64,000 nt of DNA from Ruminococcus sp. Lineage in GTDB: Bacteria; Bacillota; Clostridia; Oscillospirales; Ruminococcaceae. Shown piece after piece: positions 9,707-17,446 of this stretch; the first letter of the stretch is position 1; every line of letters begins with the position of its first letter. Both the position numbers and the translations under genes were made by a program. The stretch covers positions 212,368-276,367 of the forward strand of contig JAIDQQ010000023.1 in assembly GCA_029062165.1 (NCBI GenBank). Reading direction: 5' to 3'. A model generated the notes under the pieces. That model saw only the letters and a list, made by a program, of their open reading frames with translations. It did no database searches and had not been told where the DNA came from.

Positions 9707-9715
9707 TGCTATAAT
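9707..9715 (+). promoter_or_regulatory. Extended -10 promoter for the membrane protein at 9735
   Basis: TGCTATAAT, a perfect extended -10 element, 20 bases before the ATG at 9735. The -35 region is poor (TGGATT). Confidence 0.6.
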
Positions 9716-9734
9716 AATTATCGGAGGGGTTGTT

Positions 9735-10415
9735 ATGAAAAGACTTAAATACAGGCATCTTTTTTATGGAAAGTCCATACCCGTGATTATTTCAATGTTT
9801 GTTGCGTTTTTAGCAATTATAGCAATATTATATATTGTACTTAACAGAATGGAAGACGGTTTCGTGTATCTTCCAGTCATAAGTATTGCGGTTATATTGC
9901 TGACGCTTGTCATTGACTATGTTATAATACATCATCTTACGCCGGACGAAAAAAATAAAATCACTGAAGCAAGTCCGCCGGAATGGAAAAGACTCCCCGA
10001 CAGAATGAAAGATGAGTTTCAGACGGATAAAAAATTATTTTTAATTTCTTCGGCATTTTTAATCGGATTTGAACTTATATTTGCTTTTTTAGTGATGCTG
10101 TCAAAAGGTGTAGAGACTATGTTTGTAACTCTTGCGGTTATTCTGCCGGTAACTCTGATATGCCTTGCAATCTATGCCATATGGGAACATATATGGGCGA
10201 ATATGGACGATTCCGCCATATATACAAAAATTGAAGTCGACCACGCATTTGAGGGGGAACGCCAAAAACACGGAGGACGGAGAAAATTTATAGTATTCTA
10301 TCTTCCGGACGGAAAATACGTCCTTGAAACAGATGATTATTTTCCACCGGCAAATATTGTTGTAATAAAATATAAATGTTTCATACGTTGGGAAAATGCA
10401 AATAAATTTATATAA
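9735..10415 (+). CDS. Four-span membrane protein, unknown function
   Basis: A 226-residue integral membrane protein. Two hydrophobic segments near residues 15-35 and 43-65 are followed by a charged loop and two more near 98-120 and 124-148. The C-terminal 75 residues are polar and beta-rich (YTKIEVDHAFEGERQKHGG). The ATG at 9735 follows GGAGGGG; an upstream ATG at 9636 would include the promoter. No family recognised. Confidence 0.7.
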   Translation: MKRLKYRHLFYGKSIPVIISMFVAFLAIIAILYIVLNRMEDGFVYLPVISIAVILLTLVIDYVIIHHLTPDEKNKITEASPPEWKRLPDRMKDEFQTDKKLFLISSAFLIGFELIFAFLVMLSKGVETMFVTLAVILPVTLICLAIYAIWEHIWANMDDSAIYTKIEVDHAFEGERQKHGGRRKFIVFYLPDGKYVLETDDYFPPANIVVIKYKCFIRWENANKFI

Positions 10416-10472
10416 TCATGAGGATTTAATGTTATAATTGGTTTATCAAAATCAGAAAAGAGGCTTTTTATT

Positions 10473-11117
10473 ATGCGTGAAATGAAAGACAGTGGTATTG
10501 AATGGATTGGTATATGTCCATATAATTGGAGTTTTATGAAAGGAAAATACATATTCACTCAAAGAAGTGAGAGAGGAAACACAATCAATCTTCAATTACT
10601 TTCGCCGACACAAAAATTTGGAGTTATTCCTCAGTCTTTATTTGAAGAAATGACAACAAACACTGCGGTAAAAGTTAGCGAAAAAACAGATTTGAACCAA
10701 TTTAAAACGATACATAAAGGCGATTATTGCATTAGTTTAAGAAGTTTTCAAGGTGGATTTGAATACAGTGTACATGAGGGTGTAGTTTCTCCTGCATATC
10801 AAGTGTTCTATCCTATAATGGAAATATCTGACGGATATTATAAATATCTTTTTAAAAACCAAAGTTTTATAGATAAAATGAATTCATATACTATGAGTTT
10901 GCGTGATGGAAAGAATATCGCATTTTCGGATTTTGGCAATACATTCATACCTGTACCGCCAATTGAGGAACAGAAAAAAATTGCTGATTTTTTAGACGAT
11001 AAGTGTGAAGAAATTGATAAAACTATTTCTGATTTGGAAAATATGATTAAAAATCTTAAGGAATACAAAAAATCACTTATTTATGAATATACAACAGGAA
11101 AACAGGAGGTAAAATAA
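10473..11117 (+). CDS. Half-size type I restriction specificity subunit (HsdS), orphan
   Basis: A 214-residue protein with one target recognition domain and one conserved helix region. Full HsdS is about 400 residues with two of each. The N-terminus (MKDSGIEWIG) is that of a complete HsdS, and the C-terminal PVPPIEEQKKIADFLDDK followed by a coiled-coil helix is the conserved dimer/HsdM-binding spacer. HsdS chooses the DNA site for HsdM methylation and HsdR cleavage. No hsdM or hsdR is near. Two bases separate it from coaX. It could dimerise as half-subunits do, serve as a recombination donor, or be a relic. A -10 TATAAT lies at 10433 without a clear -35. Confidence 0.85.
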   Translation: MREMKDSGIEWIGICPYNWSFMKGKYIFTQRSERGNTINLQLLSPTQKFGVIPQSLFEEMTTNTAVKVSEKTDLNQFKTIHKGDYCISLRSFQGGFEYSVHEGVVSPAYQVFYPIMEISDGYYKYLFKNQSFIDKMNSYTMSLRDGKNIAFSDFGNTFIPVPPIEEQKKIADFLDDKCEEIDKTISDLENMIKNLKEYKKSLIYEYTTGKQEVK

Positions 11118-11119
11118 TT

Positions 11120-11902
11120 ATGCTTTTAGCTATAGATATTGGAAATACTAATATAGTTTTCGGCTGTATGGACAAAAACAACAACGTTGTACTTTTCGAG
11201 AGGATTTCAACGAATCATCAGGCTACGGCAGTAGAATATGCGTCGCTGATAAAGAACATACTTGAAATGAATAACTTTAAAATAAAAGATGTCAGTGACG
11301 CGATAATGTCATCTGTTGTACCGTCGGTGACAGGTACGGTCACGGAGGCTGTCAGGAAACTTTTCGGCATAGACGTAATGATAATAAGTCCGGGGGTGAA
11401 GACCGGTCTGAATATACTTATCGACAATCCGGCACAACTGGGCAGTGACCAGGTTGTAGACGCTGTCGCCGGAATAAATCAGTATTCCGTACCGCAGATA
11501 ATAATAGATATGGGTACGGCAACTACTGTATCTGTCATAGACAGAAACAGAAACTACATAGGCGGACTTATCATAGCCGGAATGGGTACGGCAACCAATG
11601 CACTTATTTCAGGCACAGCACAGTTACCACGAATCAATTTTGAAAAACCTGAAAAAATAATCGGTACTAATACGATAGACTGCATGAAAAGTGGTATGTT
11701 ATATTCAAATGCGTGTGCATTGGACGGTATAACCGAACGCATTGAACAGGAACTCGGCGAAAAGTGTACAGTAATAGCTACAGGCGGACTTGCAGAATTA
11801 GTAGTACCGTTATGTCGACGTGATATAATTCTTGATAAAAGCCTGCTGATAAAGGGACTTACTATAATTTACAGGAAAAACAAATCACGGAAATCCGGTT
11901 GA
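11120..11902 (+). CDS. coaX: Type III pantothenate kinase
   Basis: A 260-residue cytosolic ASKHA-fold kinase that phosphorylates pantothenate, the first committed step of CoA synthesis. The phosphate-binding motif DIGNTNIVFG is at residues 5-14, the pantothenate motif PAQLGSDQVVDAVAG near residue 103 and DMGTATTVSVID near 130. Type III enzymes are feedback-insensitive and need a monovalent cation. The start follows CAGGAGGT, which overlaps the end of the HsdS gene, so translation may be coupled. Confidence 0.96.
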   Translation: MLLAIDIGNTNIVFGCMDKNNNVVLFERISTNHQATAVEYASLIKNILEMNNFKIKDVSDAIMSSVVPSVTGTVTEAVRKLFGIDVMIISPGVKTGLNILIDNPAQLGSDQVVDAVAGINQYSVPQIIIDMGTATTVSVIDRNRNYIGGLIIAGMGTATNALISGTAQLPRINFEKPEKIIGTNTIDCMKSGMLYSNACALDGITERIEQELGEKCTVIATGGLAELVVPLCRRDIILDKSLLIKGLTIIYRKNKSRKSG

Positions 11903-11904
11903 TT

Positions 11905-12444
11905 ATGAGGAAAATAAAAAAAGTACTTAAAATATCACGTATAATTGTTGTGATTTGGATTTTACTATGGTTCATTCCGGTTAAATTTGCCATACAAAAA
12001 GAAGATATTGATTATGAAAAAGAATTTTATATAGTTTACTTTCAATGGGATTTTACGACAGATTTTAAAAGCAGTAAGTGCTATATTACAGGAGGTAAAG
12101 ATAATTTTCAGATATATGAACTTATTACTGCGGAACTGTCCGGAAAAGACCCACGAAATGAAATTATAAATGTTATATGCGAAAATGCACAATTTGTCAT
12201 ATACGGTACACTTGAACAGAATGATGACAATAATTATATACTACATAGCGATAAATGGGAACTTTTTGAAACTAAAGGACTTCGTTCACTTAATTTAAGA
12301 GATGCTCTCACTATCGGCGAATATTCCAAAGTCAACAGGATTTCGCCTTTTATGGAAACGTTTTCTTATGTTGTAATTATATTATCCGTATTGTTTGCAT
12401 TACTGGAAAAGATATTGAAAAAATTAAGAAAGAAATTGCAGTGA
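11905..12444 (+). CDS. Membrane-anchored hypothetical protein
   Basis: A 179-residue protein with a basic N-terminus, a hydrophobic span near residues 10-30 and a second near 148-168, and a polar middle rich in acidic and aromatic residues that would be extracytoplasmic. The ATG at 11905 is chosen over the TTG at 11899; both lie at the coaX stop and neither has a strong ribosome site, so coupling to coaX is likely. No family recognised. It converges on folC with only 11 bases between and no hairpin. Confidence 0.6.
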   Translation: MRKIKKVLKISRIIVVIWILLWFIPVKFAIQKEDIDYEKEFYIVYFQWDFTTDFKSSKCYITGGKDNFQIYELITAELSGKDPRNEIINVICENAQFVIYGTLEQNDDNNYILHSDKWELFETKGLRSLNLRDALTIGEYSKVNRISPFMETFSYVVIILSVLFALLEKILKKLRKKLQ

Positions 12445-12455
12445 CGGATTTTGTA

Positions 12456-13733
12456 TTACAGAATTTTGTCAAGTATTTCAGTGAAATCCTTGTACATATA
12501 TAGCGTACCCATAGCGATAAGCGGTAAATTATTTTTCTTTGCGTAGTGGTAAGCCATTTTTATACCGGATTCGAGGTCAGGGAACGCAAAAGGTGGTACG
12601 CCGTTATATGCAAACATTTCCGCAAGATACCGACAGTCAAGTGAACGTGGATTATTCGGCGTTACCGTGAAAACTGTATCAATATGTTCACGGAGTATAT
12701 CCGCATAACAGGTATAGTCTTTGTCTGCCATTACGCCTATAAGAAATACAATTTTCTGTTTGCCGAAACACTGTTCTAAAGTATGGGAAAGATATTCCAC
12801 ACCGTCAGGATTATGTGAACCGTCGAAAATTACAAGCGGATTTTTCCGGAGAACTTCAAAGCGTCCGTGCCATTTTACATTCTGAAAACCGGATTTTATC
12901 GCACTGTATGGGATTTCAAGACCGTTATTTTTAAGGATTTCAACACAGTTCAGGACGTTCACGGCGTTTTCAAACTGATGTACTCCGATAAGTGAAAGAT
13001 TTATCTGAAAACCTCTGTACATGAAAGAAGTACCAGACAGGCTACAGACAGGAGCAGGATAACACGTTTTTATTTCTGAATAGTCGGGGGTAAAAAGTTC
13101 AGAATTTTTTTCACGTACAGTTTTTTCTATAATTTCCGGAATATCCCCACCGCCGAAAAAGACAGGACAATTCTGCTTTATAATTCCGGCTTTATGTGAT
13201 GCGATTTCTTCGATAGTATTTCCTAAAATAGCCGTGTGGTCTTTCTGGATGTTCGTTATTACCGACAAAAGCGGAGCGGTTATAATATTTGTGGAATCCG
13301 TATCGCCACCCATACCGCACTCAACTATTGCGATGTCACATTTTTTACGTTCAAAGAGTACGAATGCGACGGCGGTTAATATTTCAAATTCAGTAGGTTT
13401 ATCGGTCATGGATTCGCATACAGGATAGACAATATCCATAATTTCAGTAAAATCTTTTTCCGATATTTCCGTACAGTCTATGCGGAAATAATCCGTAATC
13501 CCTGTAAGAGCAGGTGACGAAAAATTACCGGTTTTATATCCGGCACTTGTCAGTACCGCCGAAAGCATAGCACAGAATGAACCTTTTCCGTTAGTACCGG
13601 CAACGTGTATTATTTTAGTCCTGTCCTGTGGATTACCGAGTTTTTCCATAAGTCCGGAAATTCTTTCAAGTCCGAGATGTATTCCACGTCCGGAACTTTT
13701 TTTTAAATATTTTACGTATTCATTGTAATTCAT
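12456..13733 (-). CDS. folC: Bifunctional folylpolyglutamate synthase/dihydrofolate synthase
   Basis: A 425-residue Mur-ligase-fold enzyme that adds glutamate to dihydropteroate and then to folates. The P-loop HVAGTNGKGSFCAML is near residue 44, FEILTAVAF near 110, VECGMGGDTDSTN near 135 and the C-terminal ligase segment FDGSHNPDGV near 300. The start at 13733 (MNYNEY) follows GAAAGAAG and gives the normal N-terminus; the ATG at 13787 lies in the promoter. It has its own promoter, back to back with rpsF. Confidence 0.95.
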   Translation of the reverse strand: MNYNEYVKYLKKSSGRGIHLGLERISGLMEKLGNPQDRTKIIHVAGTNGKGSFCAMLSAVLTSAGYKTGNFSSPALTGITDYFRIDCTEISEKDFTEIMDIVYPVCESMTDKPTEFEILTAVAFVLFERKKCDIAIVECGMGGDTDSTNIITAPLLSVITNIQKDHTAILGNTIEEIASHKAGIIKQNCPVFFGGGDIPEIIEKTVREKNSELFTPDYSEIKTCYPAPVCSLSGTSFMYRGFQINLSLIGVHQFENAVNVLNCVEILKNNGLEIPYSAIKSGFQNVKWHGRFEVLRKNPLVIFDGSHNPDGVEYLSHTLEQCFGKQKIVFLIGVMADKDYTCYADILREHIDTVFTVTPNNPRSLDCRYLAEMFAYNGVPPFAFPDLESGIKMAYHYAKKNNLPLIAMGTLYMYKDFTEILDKIL

Positions 13734-13764
13734 AATATACACTTCTTTCACAGATATTTTATTA

Positions 13765-13794
13765 ATTATAGCATTTACCGACGGCATTTGTCAA
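13765..13794 (-). promoter_or_regulatory. Promoter for folC
   Basis: On the - strand TTGACA, 18-base spacer, TGCTATAAT (extended -10). It diverges from the rpsF promoter. Confidence 0.8.
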
Positions 13795-13830
13795 GATTTA
13801 AAATTTTCTGAAAAAATTTCCGTAAAAGCC

Positions 13831-13859
13831 TTGACAAGCCGTATTTTATGTGATATAAT
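13831..13859 (+). promoter_or_regulatory. Promoter for rpsF-ssb-rpsR
   Basis: Perfect consensus: TTGACA, 17-base spacer, TATAAT, 83 bases before the rpsF start. This fits a strongly expressed ribosomal protein operon. Confidence 0.92.
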
Positions 13860-13861
13860 TA

Positions 13862-13941
13862 AATGGTATCGTGAAAAGCGATAGTTGTTATCCTTGCCCG
13901 TAGTGAGTTGCGGGCATAATTCAGGAGGAGGTGTATTTTTA
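13862..13941 (+). promoter_or_regulatory. Structured 5' leader of rpsF, possible S6:S18 autoregulatory site
   Basis: About 75 transcribed bases before the rpsF start hold two hairpins: TATCG/CGATA (13867-13883) and TGCCCG/CGGGCA (13895-13916), the second ending 7 bases before the AGGAGGAGG site. A leader RNA bound by the S6:S18 complex is known before rpsF in many bacteria. I did not verify the conserved bulge, so the assignment is by position and structure. Confidence 0.4.
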
Positions 13942-14238
13942 ATGGCAAAGGTATCCGCTAAGTATGAAGTAATGGTGGTTTTCAGTCTTAGAAACGGCGA
14001 AGAACCTATGAAGGCTCTTATCGAAAAGTTCAGACAGAGAATCGAAAGACACGCCGAAGCTGTTGAAGTCAATGAAGATTGGGGTAAGCGTAAGCTTGCA
14101 TATCCTATCGAGGACGAAACAGAGGGTTATTATGTTATCTATACTTTTGAGTCAAAGCCTGATTATCCGGCTGACCTCTCAAGAAGACTGAACCTTAATG
14201 ACGGCGTTCTCCGTTCACTCGTTACTGTTATCGAATAA
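13942..14238 (+). CDS. rpsF: Ribosomal protein bS6
   Basis: A 98-residue 30S subunit protein that pairs with S18 on the platform. The core YEVMVVFSLRN and the segment EDWGKRKLAYPIEDETEGYY are typical. The ATG at 13942 follows AGGAGGAGG; an upstream ATG at 13885 would fall in the leader. It begins the canonical rpsF-ssb-rpsR operon. Confidence 0.97.
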   Translation: MAKVSAKYEVMVVFSLRNGEEPMKALIEKFRQRIERHAEAVEVNEDWGKRKLAYPIEDETEGYYVIYTFESKPDYPADLSRRLNLNDGVLRSLVTVIE

Positions 14239-14265
14239 TTATGTTTCTTTTAAGGAGGCGGTCAT

Positions 14266-14811
14266 ATGAATAAGGTTATTTTAATGGGCAGGCTTACAGC
14301 TGACCCCGAACTAAGACAAACACAGAACGGTATCTCTTCGTGCAAATTCAGTATTGCAGTAAACCGTAAGTTTTCCAATAAGCAGACCAGCGACAAAAGT
14401 GCAGACTTTATAAGATGTGTCGCATGGAGACAGACAGCAGAATTTATTAACCGCTACTTCAAAAAGGGCAGTATGATTTGTATTGAGGGAGAACTTCGAC
14501 AGAATGATTATCCGGACAGAAACAACCCGAATATTACTCATTATTCTTATGAAGTTCAGGTTGATAGTGTCGAATTTACCGGCTCTAAGTCTGAATCCGG
14601 TACAAACGGCGGTTACGGAAACAATAATTATAACAACAATAATTATTCCGGACAGCAGGGCGGTTATAATAATCCCCCACAGCAGAATTATAATAACAAC
14701 AATAATAATTATAATTCCGCACCGGCAGACGTTCCCGAAAATAACAGTATGTCCTACGGAAATATAAACGATTACGAGGAAATTCTCAGTGACGGCGATT
14801 TACCGTTTTGA
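14266..14811 (+). CDS. ssb: Single-stranded DNA-binding protein
   Basis: A 181-residue SSB that coats ssDNA as a tetramer during replication and repair. The OB fold occupies residues 1-107 (MNKVILMGRLTADPELR, RCVAWRQTAEFINRYFKKG). It is followed by a disordered linker that is almost only Asn, Tyr and Gly, and the acidic tip DGDLPF that recruits partner proteins. The start follows AAGGAGGCGG. Confidence 0.97.
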   Translation: MNKVILMGRLTADPELRQTQNGISSCKFSIAVNRKFSNKQTSDKSADFIRCVAWRQTAEFINRYFKKGSMICIEGELRQNDYPDRNNPNITHYSYEVQVDSVEFTGSKSESGTNGGYGNNNYNNNNYSGQQGGYNNPPQQNYNNNNNNYNSAPADVPENNSMSYGNINDYEEILSDGDLPF

Positions 14812-14833
14812 GTGAACAAAACTACTATTTACG

Positions 14834-14874
14834 AAAGGAGTGTGTCACGTCCTTAACGACGTGCGAATTTGATT
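14834..14874 (+). promoter_or_regulatory. rpsR: Hairpin-bridged ribosome binding site of rpsR
   Basis: The only good Shine-Dalgarno, AAAGGAG (14834-14840), lies 34 bases before the ATG. Between them is a perfect hairpin CACGTC/GACGTG with loop CTTAAC (14846-14863). Folding it would bring the site to about 16 bases from the ATG, or 10 from the in-frame TTG at 14869. A closer start in frame is excluded by the TAA at 14854. Confidence 0.55.
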
Positions 14875-15117
14875 ATGGAAAAGGAAAGAAATTCCCGTCC
14901 CTCAAAGAAGCCACGCAAGAAAGTTTGTATGTTCTGTGCTGACAGAATTGAGAGAATAGATTATAAAGACCTTGCCAAGCTCAGAAAATGCATGACTGAA
15001 AGAGCAAAGATTCTTCCCAGACGTGTAACAGGTACTTGTGCATATCACCAGCGTGAACTTACAGTAGCAGTTAAGAGAGCAAGACAGATAGCTCTTCTCC
15101 CTTATATCAGCGACTGA
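14875..15117 (+). CDS. rpsR: Ribosomal protein bS18
   Basis: An 80-residue basic 30S protein, partner of S6. The [18 protein letters not shown] segment has a CxxC, and the core [20 protein letters not shown] and the C-terminal [14 protein letters not shown] are typical. Either ATG 14875 or TTG 14869 could be the start. It is the last gene of the operon, followed by a strong terminator. Confidence 0.95.
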   Translation: MEKERNSRPSKKPRKKVCMFCADRIERIDYKDLAKLRKCMTERAKILPRRVTGTCAYHQRELTVAVKRARQIALLPYISD

Positions 15118-15130
15118 CTATAAAAAATAT

Positions 15131-15157
15131 GGGAGGTATTTTTTTACCTCCCTTTTT
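15131..15157 (+). terminator. Terminator of rpsF-ssb-rpsR
   Basis: Stem GGGAGGTA/TACCTCCC with a six-T loop and five following T. Confidence 0.92.
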
Positions 15158-15208
15158 GCTATGTAAAACCGCTCCCACGGCATCATTTTAAGGGAGCGTG
15201 TCTTCTGG

Positions 15209-15421
15209 CTACTGGTTGTTATATGAAATTGCTTCGTCTCTCCGGAAGAGAAGAGATATAGACCATACCGCTGAAATCGCAACAAGTATATATACCGTCC
15301 GGCTGAGAAGACTTCCTGCTCCGCCGAAAAGCCATGCAACGAGGTCAAATTCAAAAATACCAACCAATCCCCAGTTTATTCCCCCGACTATCAGGAGAAT
15401 AAGTGCCAGTTTGTCCCACAT
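15209..15421 (-). CDS. DUF378 family membrane protein
   Basis: A 70-residue protein with two hydrophobic spans (residues 5-24 and 40-60). The pattern LNWGLVG-like INWGLVGIFEFDLVAWLFG with SRTVYILV is the DUF378 (YuzA-like) family, of unknown function in the cell membrane. The start follows GAGGTG. It stands alone, converging on rpsR. Confidence 0.85.
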   Translation of the reverse strand: MWDKLALILLIVGGINWGLVGIFEFDLVAWLFGGAGSLLSRTVYILVAISAVWSISLLFRRDEAISYNNQ

Positions 15422-15553
15422 ATTGAGAACACCTCTTTATTCGGGATTTTTAATGACGCTGTTCATTAACGGTCTGTGCCGTCCGCAGAACTTAACGCCT
15501 GCTTCTATTATGACACCGAAAATAATTTATATACATTCTTCTGATTAAAAAAC

Positions 15554-15582
15554 AAAAAAAGACCCTGCCATATGACAGAGTC
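15554..15582 (-). terminator. Terminator of the HPr-like gene
   Basis: On the - strand a 9-pair stem GACTCTGTC/GGCAGGGTC (G-U pairs included) with an ATAT loop, followed by seven T. Confidence 0.85.
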
Positions 15583-15612
15583 CAATAAGGTGTATGTATA
15601 AAAGGATTTATT

Positions 15613-15843
15613 TTACTTTACAATGAATTTGTCGATTTCCTTGAAAAAGTCTTCTGCATCGTCGGTGTGTGCGTCGAGTTCAATCGGCTTTGAGAGGTCA
15701 AGGCTGAAGATACCCATTATTGACTTTGCGTCAACAGCATATCTGCCGGAAACGAGGTCGATATCAAACTCGTAACGCATTACGATTGTAACGAACTCCT
15801 TTACATCATTGATTGCCTGAAGAAAAATTTTTGTCTTTGTCAT
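15613..15843 (-). CDS. HPr-family protein lacking the phosphorylation histidine
   Basis: A 76-residue protein with the HPr fold signature in its second half (GRYAVDAKSIMGIFSLDLSKPIEL). HPr normally carries a PEP-phosphorylated His at position 15 in a GLHARPA motif. Here that region reads INDVKEFVTIV, with no His. The Ser-46 equivalent region (DAKSIMGI) is kept. It therefore cannot act as a normal PTS phosphocarrier and is better seen as a regulatory or structural relative. It has its own promoter and terminator. Confidence 0.85.
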   Translation of the reverse strand: MTKTKIFLQAINDVKEFVTIVMRYEFDIDLVSGRYAVDAKSIMGIFSLDLSKPIELDAHTDDAEDFFKEIDKFIVK

Positions 15844-15917
15844 AGAATTGCCTCCTGTTAAGAGATAGTTTTTTATTGTTTATTGCTTTTTTCACGGCTT
15901 TTCCCTACCGCATCTAT

Positions 15918-15946
15918 ATAATAACACGAATTTTTCTGAATGTCAA
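15918..15946 (-). promoter_or_regulatory. Promoter for the HPr-like gene
   Basis: On the - strand TTGACA, 17-base spacer, TATTAT, 75 bases before the start codon. Confidence 0.75.
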
Positions 15947-16109
15947 GCCAATTCAGGCAATTTCGGCATTTTGATATAATCAGATATGAATTGTAATATT
16001 CTTTTTATTCATAACGAATAATTATTTATACTGCATAAAAATTACAGGTAAATTTTGTGCAGTATTAACATGACGATTTAAAGAATAAATTGTGGTAATA
16101 AGGTGAAAT

Positions 16110-17417
16110 ATGTATAAAGTATTTTTTATAACTTTTGGCTGTAAAGTCAATCAGTATGAAACAGAATGTCTGAAAACTTCTTTTCAGAATAACGGCTATG
16201 AAATTTCCGTCAAGCCCGACGGTACAGACGTTATTATTATAAATTCCTGTACCGTTACGGAATACGGCGACAATGACGTTATTGCAACGCTCCGGAAAAT
16301 GCGGAAGAAATTTCCTTCGGCGGTAATTGCCCTGACAGGTTGTTACCCACAGGCTAACACTGAATCATCTGAAAATCTTTCCGGTGCTGATATAATAACC
16401 GGTACTAAAAACCGCTCCGAAACAGTCCGGCTTGTAACTGAATATCTCGAAAACCATGAACACAGAATATCTATAGAAAAATATTCCGTAAATGATACGT
16501 TTGAAACCCTTGACTTTCCGGCTTTTGAAAATAATACCCGCACTTTCATGAAAATTCAGGACGGTTGTAACCAGTTCTGTACTTACTGTATTATTCCCTA
16601 CGCCCGTGGCAGATGTCGTTCACGTCAGCTTGAATCAGTCAGGGCGGAGGCAGAAAATTCCGCACGTATGGGCAAAAAGGAAATAGTCCTTACAGGTATA
16701 AACCTTGCATTTTACGGTACGGAATACGGAATTGACCTCGCCGACGCTGTGGAAGTGTGTTCCGCTGTCGACGGCATAGAACGTATCCGCTTAGGGTCTC
16801 TCGAACCGGAAAAAATGTCAGATGATTTATTGAAACGTCTTTCGGCTGTACCGGAATTATGTCCGCAGTTTCACCTGTCATTACAGAGCGGTTGTGACCG
16901 GACGTTAAAAGCCATGAACCGTCATTACAATACCGCTGAATATTATGAACTTGTTCAGAAAATAAGAAAATATTTTTCGGAATGTTCTTTCACTACTGAT
17001 ATTATGGTAGGTTTCCCCGACGAAACAGACGAAGATTTCAGAAAATCAATGAAATTTGTGGAAAAAATAGGATTCAGTCGTGTACACGTGTTCCGTTATT
17101 CGAGACGCAAAGGCACTCCGGCTGACAGAATGTCCGGACAGATTCCCGAACACATAAAAATATCACGTTCCGCCGAGATGATTAAAACCGCTGAAAAATC
17201 ACGTGAAAAATATATGCGTTCTCTCGTCGGGAAAACTGTAAAAGTCCTTTTTGAACGTGAAAACTGTACAGATTTCCACAAGGGTTATGCACCGGATTAT
17301 ACATTAATAAAAATTCCTTGTGAAAATTCTGAAAAAAGTTTGCGTAATGAGATTTTTTATGTTACAATAGAAGAAAGTCATTCCGATTTCTGCACCGGCA
17401 GAATCGTGTATGAATAA
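16110..17417 (+). CDS. mtaB: tRNA (N6-L-threonylcarbamoyladenosine37-C2)-methylthiotransferase MtaB
   Basis: A 435-residue radical-SAM methylthiotransferase making ms2t6A37 in ANN-decoding tRNAs. The N-terminal domain has FGCKVNQYE with the first cluster Cys, NSCTV and TGCYPQ. The radical SAM motif is CNQFCTYC (about residue 150), followed by IPYARGRCRSR. The C-terminal TRAM-like region is present. The start follows AAGGTG. It leads a unit with the purine gene 29 bases downstream. The 266 bases before it hold the divergent HPr promoter and no clear promoter of its own. Confidence 0.94.
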   Translation: MYKVFFITFGCKVNQYETECLKTSFQNNGYEISVKPDGTDVIIINSCTVTEYGDNDVIATLRKMRKKFPSAVIALTGCYPQANTESSENLSGADIITGTKNRSETVRLVTEYLENHEHRISIEKYSVNDTFETLDFPAFENNTRTFMKIQDGCNQFCTYCIIPYARGRCRSRQLESVRAEAENSARMGKKEIVLTGINLAFYGTEYGIDLADAVEVCSAVDGIERIRLGSLEPEKMSDDLLKRLSAVPELCPQFHLSLQSGCDRTLKAMNRHYNTAEYYELVQKIRKYFSECSFTTDIMVGFPDETDEDFRKSMKFVEKIGFSRVHVFRYSRRKGTPADRMSGQIPEHIKISRSAEMIKTAEKSREKYMRSLVGKTVKVLFERENCTDFHKGYAPDYTLIKIPCENSEKSLRNEIFYVTIEESHSDFCTGRIVYE

Positions 17418-17446
17418 AAAATAATTTTAGAAATGGAGATTTTAAT

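Noticed and set aside
10473..11117. Half-size HsdS as a frameshifted full-length gene
   Set aside because: It ends in a complete conserved spacer helix directly before the coaX ribosome site; there is no room for a second half.
14483..14767. Second-frame ORF inside ssb
   Set aside because: Ile/Thr-rich frame arises from the Asn/Gly linker codons; no start signal.
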